DNA of 64,000 bases from Bifidobacterium sp. N4G05 (GTDB lineage Bacteria > Actinomycetota > Actinomycetes > Actinomycetales > Bifidobacteriaceae): NCBI RefSeq assembly GCF_002742445.1, contig NZ_NJNQ01000001.1, positions 124,001 through 188,000 of the forward strand, in the 5' to 3' direction. The notes below the pieces were generated by a model. The model was not told where the DNA came from. It worked only from the letters and a program-made list of their open reading frames with translations, and searched no databases. This document shows, in pieces, positions 57,862 through 64,000 of the stretch (positions are counted from its first letter, which is position 1; each line of letters starts with the position of its first letter). A program made the translations under genes and the position numbers.

Positions 57862-60024
57862 TCAGCCGCACATAATCGCCGCGATCTCCTGCAGTCGAGC
57901 ATTGCCGAACAACTCTTCCAGCGGCACGACATTGCCATCTCCGTCAGCCAGGGGAATACGCCAATTCGGATACTCGTTGCTGGTTCCCGGCTGGTTCTGC
58001 GTACGCTTTTCACCGACCGCATCGACGATGGATGCTGCCATCAGCTTGCATGGCGATCCCTTAAGACCGCGGTACAGGGCGTCGACGATTTCGTTTTCGT
58101 TGGCAAGTTCGTCTTCCAGCACGTCAGCGTCAAGATAGCCTTCCTTGACAAGCATGTTCAGCATGGCGTTATGCTCGGCTTCCGCGGACTTCTTGAATTC
58201 CTCGACCGGACCGGACAACAATCCCAACTGCTCGCGCAGCTTGACATGCCCATACTCCAAGTAGCCTGCCGCCGGAGGCAAATCGTGCGTGTTGACGGAA
58301 GCCAGCGCATACGGACGCCAATCCTTCGGCGCACGGAACACACCGTCGAACTGTTCGAACCATTCCACTGCGCAACCGAGAATGCCGTGCTCGGACAGCG
58401 ACTTGGACACATAAGCCGGAACCACGCCAAGATCCTCGCCCACGACCACGCCACCGGCGCGAGACGCTTCCAGCGCGAGAATGCCGAGCATGATGTCAGA
58501 ATCGTAATGCACGTAGGTGCCGTCCATGGCCTTCTTGCCTTCCGGAATCCACCACAAGCGGAACAAGCCAAGAATATGGTCAATACGCACCGCGCCCGCA
58601 TTGGAGAACATGCCATGCACCATGTCTCGGTACACCTTGTAACCGGTCTGATCAAGGGCGATCGGGTTCAGCGGCGGCTGGCTCCAATCCTGACCCTGCT
58701 GGTTGAACATGTCTGGCGGGGCGCCGACCGTGGCACCCTTGGCGAAACGTTCAGGATTCCACCACACGTCGGAACCGGCCGGGTGCACACCCACCGCCAT
58801 GTCGGCGATGATGCCGATCTTCATGCCTGCGTCACGAGCCGCCTGCTGGGCCGCATGCAGCTGCTCGGTGGCGACCCATTCGAGCCAACGGTAGAATTCG
58901 AGCGTGTCAGGATACTGCGCGCGAAGCTGCGCGACCTCTTCGGAATCACGATTGTACTTACGCACCCAATCGTCGTCGCTGCCATTGGAGGCGCCCCACT
59001 TGTCGTAGCACAGGCACCACGTGGCATAGGATTCGATCTCATCGCCCACTTCGGCGAGATACCGATCGAACTCAGCTTGACGCTGTACAGAAAGACCTGC
59101 TTTGTAGATGATCCACAACGCCTGCATCTTGGTGCGCCACATCGTTTCACGGTCCAAAACCTGCGCATCGCCGTTGAGAGGCTCGACCTGCTCGTGCAGC
59201 GCGTCGACCTTCGCCTTGTCTTCCGGCGAAAGCGCGGCATATTCCGGCATGGATTCCGGACGAATATAGCTGAAGTTGATGAAACGGCGCGAAATCGGCA
59301 GATACGGAGACGGCTCGATCGGCGGCACCGGCTCGGCGGCATGCAGCGGGTTGATCAGCATGAAGTCGGCACCGGTCTTCTTCTTGGATTCGACGAGCAG
59401 GGCCTTCAGATCCTCATAATCGCCGATTCCCCAAGAACCGCTGGAACGGATGGAATAGAGCTGGCTCATCCAGCCCCACAGGGAGCCTTCCTTCATCTCG
59501 TCGAGCAGTTCGATCTTCTCCGGAGCACTGATAACGGTTGCAGACTCCGTCTTGCCGCCCACGGTGACCTCAAGGGTGTGATATCCCTCGGGAAGGTCTT
59601 CCGGAAGCACTAGGTACGATGTGCACACAAATCCGCCATCGACCTCAACCGCGGCACCGTTGCCGCCCTCATGCTCGATTTTGCCGGCATACGTCTCGCC
59701 ATCTTCCAACGTGATGGAAGCTTCGGGAACGTCAAGCGCGCCGCCATGAACCTCTATCTTGCTTTTCTTACCGACAATGTGCAGCACGGTCGGAGGAATG
59801 ATTCGGATGTTACGTTCACGCTGAATGGCGGCGATGGACTGTTCGATTGCATCATCGTTGGAAGCGTCGATTCCAAGCGCCTTGAGCACCGCCACAAGAA
59901 CATCGTCTTCGATTTCGTGGTAATCACGGCTCATACCGACATAACTGGTAGCGACACCCACCAACTTTGCCAGACGAATGAGCGGACGGGCTAGACGCGT
60001 TGCATTTTCGGTCTGTTCTGTCAT
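57862..60024 (-). CDS. malQ: 4-alpha-glucanotransferase (amylomaltase)
   Basis: MalQ moves glucan segments between maltodextrins, releasing glucose. The 720-residue protein belongs to GH77, with an N-terminal helical and beta region (about 1-170) typical of actinobacterial enzymes. Catalytic motifs are VRIDHILGLFRLWW (nucleophile aspartate), GGVVVGEDLGVVP (acid/base glutamate) and SVNTHDLPP. ATG 60024 gives MTEQTENATRLARPL. It is transcribed alone, close to glgX. Confidence 0.95.
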   Translation of the reverse strand: MTEQTENATRLARPLIRLAKLVGVATSYVGMSRDYHEIEDDVLVAVLKALGIDASNDDAIEQSIAAIQRERNIRIIPPTVLHIVGKKSKIEVHGGALDVPEASITLEDGETYAGKIEHEGGNGAAVEVDGGFVCTSYLVLPEDLPEGYHTLEVTVGGKTESATVISAPEKIELLDEMKEGSLWGWMSQLYSIRSSGSWGIGDYEDLKALLVESKKKTGADFMLINPLHAAEPVPPIEPSPYLPISRRFINFSYIRPESMPEYAALSPEDKAKVDALHEQVEPLNGDAQVLDRETMWRTKMQALWIIYKAGLSVQRQAEFDRYLAEVGDEIESYATWCLCYDKWGASNGSDDDWVRKYNRDSEEVAQLRAQYPDTLEFYRWLEWVATEQLHAAQQAARDAGMKIGIIADMAVGVHPAGSDVWWNPERFAKGATVGAPPDMFNQQGQDWSQPPLNPIALDQTGYKVYRDMVHGMFSNAGAVRIDHILGLFRLWWIPEGKKAMDGTYVHYDSDIMLGILALEASRAGGVVVGEDLGVVPAYVSKSLSEHGILGCAVEWFEQFDGVFRAPKDWRPYALASVNTHDLPPAAGYLEYGHVKLREQLGLLSGPVEEFKKSAEAEHNAMLNMLVKEGYLDADVLEDELANENEIVDALYRGLKGSPCKLMAASIVDAVGEKRTQNQPGTSNEYPNWRIPLADGDGNVVPLEELFGNARLQEIAAIMCG

Positions 60025-60092
60025 AAGCAACAGTCTATGCCCCAATCACACACACCACGCGCAAGAATCTCACAACATGACAACGTATGCAA

Positions 60093-60764
60093 CTATTTTT
60101 CCGAAAGACGCTTTTCAGCAGCCCTTTTCACTTCTCCCGACGCATCCTGCGCAAGTTTTTCCAGCATCTGATCGGATGCATTCGGGTTCAACGCAACGGC
60201 CCTGCGCACCATGGAAGCGAGCACCGCCGGAGCATTCGGCTCGATCTCGGTTCCCAAGGATCCCAAAAAATCAAGGGTTCGCGAATCCATATCCGGATCC
60301 TGCGCACCTTCGAGCCTCATCTTCCAAGATGTCCGCTTGTTGCGCAACGCGACATCGCGCACTTCGAGGGACTCATCCTTGGTGAGACGCCCCACCAGCC
60401 AATTCTTATCATTGGCATTGCCGGCAACGGCTTTGCGCACTTCAATGGATTCGTCGGTGGACAGTTTAACGAGAATATTCGGAAACGGCATGGTTTCCGC
60501 AAGGAAAACACGATCTTCCAACGGCGTATGTGCATTGCCTGCGACAGCCTCCAGCAGTGCCGTGGCGCGCGAGAACGCAGCCTGTTCGGAACGGTCAGGC
60601 AATGGCCGGCGCGCGAATTCACTCAGTTCAGCGGCATCCGTGGAATGCCGCAAACGCTCGTAGGTCGCGGTCAGAGGCTCGAAATCCAAAGGAATCTTCT
60701 GGCCTTGCGATTGTGCGGATTCGTTCTCGGCATTGCCGTCTTGCTTGATTTCAGCATCGGTCAT
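60093..60764 (-). CDS. Helical-repeat protein of unknown function (HEAT-like)
   Basis: A 223-residue acidic-start protein with repeated helical units: VFLAETMPFPNILVKLSTDE, SIEVRKAVAGNANDKNWLVG and SLEVRDVALRNKRTSWKMRL show a shared S-x-E-V-R pattern. This resembles HEAT or leucine-rich-variant repeats, a scaffold for protein contacts. The function is unknown. The ATG at 60764 was chosen over an upstream in-frame start because MTDAEIKQ begins the well-formed protein. It lies 32 bases downstream of the IMPACT-family gene on the same strand. Confidence 0.75.
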   Translation of the reverse strand: MTDAEIKQDGNAENESAQSQGQKIPLDFEPLTATYERLRHSTDAAELSEFARRPLPDRSEQAAFSRATALLEAVAGNAHTPLEDRVFLAETMPFPNILVKLSTDESIEVRKAVAGNANDKNWLVGRLTKDESLEVRDVALRNKRTSWKMRLEGAQDPDMDSRTLDFLGSLGTEIEPNAPAVLASMVRRAVALNPNASDQMLEKLAQDASGEVKRAAEKRLSEK

Positions 60765-60796
60765 AGTTTCCACCTTACGCCATTGCCTTCCGGGAT

Positions 60797-61435
60797 TCAC
60801 ATTTTCACCGGACGATTGGAAGTTCCCGTTTTTTGCGGAGTCACGGTTGCATTGAACGTTTCAACCACACGCGATTCGAATTGCTGCGATTGCTCCTGCG
60901 GCACGACAACCGCCAATACGATGCGATCGGTATACTGCGCGTCCGCCTGCTCACCCTGCACCGAGGCGAGAAGATTCTGAAAACTGCCCAATTGTGAGTA
61001 GTCGAGCGTTACCTGATATTCGCTACACGGCACGATTTTCGCTTTGGTCGCCGCTTTGACGGCAATGGACGCGCCCGTGGAATATGCACGGATCAGGCCA
61101 CCGGAACCCAATAGGATCCCACCGAAATACCGGGTGACGGCAACCGCGCAATCCGTCATCTCGTTGGCGCGCAGCACGTCGAGAATCGGCTTGCCGGCCG
61201 TACCCGACGGCTCGCCGTCATCGCTCATACGTTCGGCCAAACGACCGTCGGAACCGCCGCACACCGCAGCATAGGCAACATGACGGGCTTTCGGATGCTG
61301 ATCGCGAATCATCTGCACAAACGCGATCGCCTCATCCAAGGAATCGATATGGCAGGCGTCGCCAATGAATTCCGATTTCTTCTCGACGAACGCATCATGT
61401 GCGGGCTGATCGGCGGAATCGAGTATGGTCTGCAT
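60797..61435 (-). CDS. IMPACT/YigZ-family protein
   Basis: A 212-residue protein of the widespread YigZ/IMPACT family. SDDGEPSGTAGKPIL and VAVTRYFGGILLGSGGLIRA are the family signatures, followed by the C-terminal DUF1949-type domain. Eukaryotic IMPACT regulates translation; the bacterial role is not settled. ATG 61435 is preferred to a TTG at 61444. Confidence 0.92.
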   Translation of the reverse strand: MQTILDSADQPAHDAFVEKKSEFIGDACHIDSLDEAIAFVQMIRDQHPKARHVAYAAVCGGSDGRLAERMSDDGEPSGTAGKPILDVLRANEMTDCAVAVTRYFGGILLGSGGLIRAYSTGASIAVKAATKAKIVPCSEYQVTLDYSQLGSFQNLLASVQGEQADAQYTDRIVLAVVVPQEQSQQFESRVVETFNATVTPQKTGTSNRPVKM

Positions 61436-61501
61436 GTCTTTCAACCTACCTAATCACGCCGACCGTCCGTACGTTTTTCTTATACCGCTTCGTACGATCG
61501 C

Positions 61502-62491
61502 TCACACGACGACGTTGAAATCCTCGCCCTTAAAGTAAGCAGCGACCGATTGGACCACCTGTTCGGTGATGCCCACATATGCGCCGTCGGTACGCCAGGC
61601 GGTGTGTGGGGTGAGAATGATGCCTGGAATCGAGCACAGCGGATCGTCGACAGCGAGCGGCTCATGGTCAAACACGTCAAGTGCCGCAGGAATGTCGCCG
61701 CGCTGGAGTCTGGAGAGCAGCGCGCCCGGCTCGATGATTTCCGCGCGAGCCGTGTTGATGAACATGGTTCCCGGTTTCAAGGCTTCAAGGTTTTGTGCGG
61801 TGACGATGCCTTTTGTGGAGTCCAACAACGGCAGGTGGATGGACACCACGTCAGATCCGGCAATCAGTTCGTTCATGTCGTCAACCGGAGTGACGTTCAG
61901 ATCGGTGAACACCCGCTCGGGAACGTGGGAGTTCCATGCGGACACGTTCATACCGAACGCTCCGGCGATACGCGCCACGGTTTGGCCGATACCTCCAAGG
62001 CCGATGATGCCAAGCTTCTTACCGTACAGTTCGTAGCCGTCGGCACCACCCCAGTTGCCTTCTTTGACTTGCCTGTCGAGCTTGCCGACCTGCCTGGCGA
62101 GTTCCATGAGCAGTGCGATGGTGTGTTCGGCTACGGCATGGTCGCCGTAGTGCACCACGTTGCATACGCGGATGCCACGTTCCTTTGCTTTGTCTAGATT
62201 GATGTAGCTGGCCACGCCGGTGCCGCCGAAAGCGTAGCATTTGGCGTTCAGACGGTCGAGGATTGAGTCGGTGCAGTGGAATCCGACCACCATGATGGCG
62301 TCGGCTTCGGCGCAACGCGCGACGATGGTGTCTTCATCGAGCGTGAAATCCTTGTACATGCGTACGCGGGCAATGTCTTTGAACAGCTCGAAGTTCTTTT
62401 CGAACGGTTCGATCATCGATTCGATGATGACAGGCATAACCACCAGCGGCAGATCGGTGCGTTCCGGCTGGGTTTCGTAGATTTCATCCAT
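61502..62491 (-). CDS. D-isomer-specific 2-hydroxyacid dehydrogenase
   Basis: A 329-residue NAD-dependent enzyme of the D-lactate/phosphoglycerate dehydrogenase superfamily. The Rossmann loop is GLGGIG (164-169), and the catalytic residues are R249 (NTARAE), E277 (DVFDHEP) and H296 (LTPHTAW). VHYGDHAVAEHTIALLM is the usual dimer/helix segment. ATG 62491 has a GAGGTGA site; the frame upstream is not family-like. The substrate cannot be assigned: it could reduce pyruvate, hydroxypyruvate or a branched 2-oxoacid. Confidence 0.9.
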   Translation of the reverse strand: MDEIYETQPERTDLPLVVMPVIIESMIEPFEKNFELFKDIARVRMYKDFTLDEDTIVARCAEADAIMVVGFHCTDSILDRLNAKCYAFGGTGVASYINLDKAKERGIRVCNVVHYGDHAVAEHTIALLMELARQVGKLDRQVKEGNWGGADGYELYGKKLGIIGLGGIGQTVARIAGAFGMNVSAWNSHVPERVFTDLNVTPVDDMNELIAGSDVVSIHLPLLDSTKGIVTAQNLEALKPGTMFINTARAEIIEPGALLSRLQRGDIPAALDVFDHEPLAVDDPLCSIPGIILTPHTAWRTDGAYVGITEQVVQSVAAYFKGEDFNVVV

Positions 62492-62572
62492 GTCTTTCAC
62501 CTCACACTGTACGTTCAAGCGGTTCTTCCACGTTTTCAACCAACGGTACGAGGCATATTGTGCCACGGAAAA

Positions 62573-63937
62573 CTATTCACCAGATGAACTTGCCCGCTCT
62601 GCGGTTATATTCCATTCCTTGACCACGTTTTGGTCGGCGCCCATGGAGTAGAGCACGTCCCAGATGCGTTGGCGCACATTCGCGTCTTGCGTTTCATCCC
62701 AACAGGTGCCGTCCGGATGGTCGCTTGCCAGCGAACACCATTGGTATTTGCCTTGCGTCTCATTGGCGCTGGGCACCCAGTCGATACGGTTGACGCGCCA
62801 CGAGCCCGCCACACCTTTTTTGCCTGCGAATTGAATACGCGCGGTCACACCCTGGTTGTTTACGATGGTGTCTGCCGTATTGGCCGATTCGGTTACGGCA
62901 TTGCCCAAACCGTAGATGATCCAAGTGCCGTTATAGTTCTCGATCGGCTGCGCGCAATGGCAACCGGCACCATAGATCACATCAAATGCACCCGTATCAG
63001 CTAGCTCGTGCGCTTCCTCCTGCTGCCAGGAATCGGCGTAATCCAAGTATTCCTGCACGGAATGCATGGCCATGGCCACCACGTCGGCGCCTTGTTCCCG
63101 AGCGGCCTTCGCCTTGGCCACGGCCTTGTCGATATCGGCCTGATGGTTCGGATCTCCGGATTCGCGAAGGCGATCCACACGCCAGTCGTAGTCGGGCGTT
63201 TGCGCGTTCAACGACACGGTTCCCGCAACGAGTCCGATTTTGCCGCCGCCCGTCGGCGAATCGATGACCAGCGGCTTATACGAATCCTCTTCGGTTTTAT
63301 AGGAACCGGTTTGCGCTATGCCGTCCTGTTCAAGCGTGTCCCACAAACGTGCGATGCCGTCGGCACCTTGATCCCAAGAATGATTCGAAGCATGCGTGCA
63401 GGCACGATATCCCACATTTTTCGCGGCATCTGCCACTTCCGCAGGAATATTGAAAATCGGATAGGCGGAATATGGACCGCCACGTTGTGCAATAGGTGTT
63501 TCGAATTCGCATACGGCGATGTCGGAAGCGTCGATATATTTGCGCATCGGCTCGAACAGACCGGTGAAATCGAATGCGGTGCCGTCGGTGGCCGCGGTGT
63601 TGGCGCCGGCATACTGGTTCCACAATCCCTCATGGAATAGCAAATCACCGTTGACAAGCATGGCGATGCAATCGGTATCGGGGCAATCCGAGGAATTGCC
63701 ATGATGCTCCACAGGTTCGGTCACTTGTTTCTTTTCAACCGTTTTTGGCTCGCTCACCGTTGTTGCCGGCTTCGCATCGGCATCACTCTGCTTTGATTGA
63801 AGGCCATGCACCAGTAGCCATGTTCCCGCGACAAGCGCGACGGCAAGCACGGCCAATGCCGCGAATGCGAGCTTGCGCCGACCTGCCGCAAGCACTTCCG
63901 TGTTAGTTGCGTGCACTGCCTCTTTCCTGTATTTCAT
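62573..63937 (-). CDS. CapA-family surface protein (metallophosphatase fold)
   Basis: A 454-residue protein with one membrane segment (about 23-45), a charged linker and an extracellular domain of the PgsA/CapA family. LVNGDLLFHEGL, VCEFETPIAQRGG, HASNHSWDQG and MAMHSVQEYLDYA carry the conserved Asp, Glu, Asn and His positions of the calcineurin-like fold. The name comes from poly-gamma-glutamate capsule genes, but no other pgs genes are near, so the role here is open. Several cysteines (CPDTDC, GCHCAQ, WCSLAS, TCWDE) suggest disulphides. Confidence 0.88.
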   Translation of the reverse strand: MKYRKEAVHATNTEVLAAGRRKLAFAALAVLAVALVAGTWLLVHGLQSKQSDADAKPATTVSEPKTVEKKQVTEPVEHHGNSSDCPDTDCIAMLVNGDLLFHEGLWNQYAGANTAATDGTAFDFTGLFEPMRKYIDASDIAVCEFETPIAQRGGPYSAYPIFNIPAEVADAAKNVGYRACTHASNHSWDQGADGIARLWDTLEQDGIAQTGSYKTEEDSYKPLVIDSPTGGGKIGLVAGTVSLNAQTPDYDWRVDRLRESGDPNHQADIDKAVAKAKAAREQGADVVAMAMHSVQEYLDYADSWQQEEAHELADTGAFDVIYGAGCHCAQPIENYNGTWIIYGLGNAVTESANTADTIVNNQGVTARIQFAGKKGVAGSWRVNRIDWVPSANETQGKYQWCSLASDHPDGTCWDETQDANVRQRIWDVLYSMGADQNVVKEWNITAERASSSGE

Positions 63938-64000
63938 GGCATCCCTGCCTTCCCCTAGACCTTCTCAACTCTTCAATTCAAGAATAACGGATGCACCCTA

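Noticed and set aside
62573..63937. Poly-gamma-glutamate capsule locus
   Set aside because: Only a CapA-like gene is present. No PgsB/PgsC-type ligase or membrane partner is nearby.

Overview
The window looks like a stretch of a Bifidobacterium chromosome. The evidence is: fairly high G+C coding sequence with actinobacterial ribosomal proteins that carry long acidic or basic tails (S5, S3, S9, L17, RbfA); a 29-residue bS22 (AURKAIP1/COX24-like) gene; no map gene between adk and infA; glgX and malQ flanking rplM-rpsI; a bifunctional AdhE; and a beta-glucoside-type PTS with its antiterminator beside pgm. The species cannot be fixed from the sequence alone. The pentitol-type cluster (dehydrogenase, MFS carrier, AraC and ROK regulators) would suit a plant-glycan-adapted member of the genus; that is inference.

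Layout. 1-2036: a 53-bp tandem repeat, tRNA-Ser(UGA) and serS. 2166-8315: a lipid-kinase-like gene, a BglG-type antiterminator with its EIIBCA sugar permease (leader terminator and candidate RAT both visible) and phosphoglucomutase. 8316-8893: a small decay zone with a perfect 20-bp tandem repeat and a response-regulator remnant. 8894-13731: RNase HI with a long tail, rpiA, the bS22 gene, a membrane-anchored unknown and radA. 13844-19885: an S-adenosylhomocysteine-hydrolase-like gene, an amidohydrolase/deaminase, a cupin and a polar amino-acid ABC transporter. 20059-27148 (minus strand): nusA-infB-rbfA-truB-ribF. 27226-28405: a lipoprotein and tRNA-Ser(CGA). 28831-44858 (minus strand): the S10-spc-alpha ribosomal protein cluster from rpsJ to rplQ, then truA. 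45322-53146: adhE, then MFS carrier, polyol dehydrogenase and AraC divergent from a ROK regulator. 53317-60024: a VOC protein, a gene remnant, glgX, rplM-rpsI and malQ. 60093-63937: a repeat protein, an IMPACT-family protein, a 2-hydroxyacid dehydrogenase and a CapA-like protein.

How the parts fit. Sugar enters through the EIIBCA permease under antitermination control; Pgm, GlgX and MalQ connect glucose phosphates with glycogen and maltodextrin; RpiA serves the pentose phosphate/phosphoketolase route; AdhE re-oxidises NADH by making ethanol. Most of the rest is information processing. The most unusual pieces are the SAH-hydrolase-like/deaminase operon, in which the hydrolase homologue lacks several canonical active-site motifs; the RNase HI tail with a duplicated short motif; several tandem repeats; and two decayed gene fragments.
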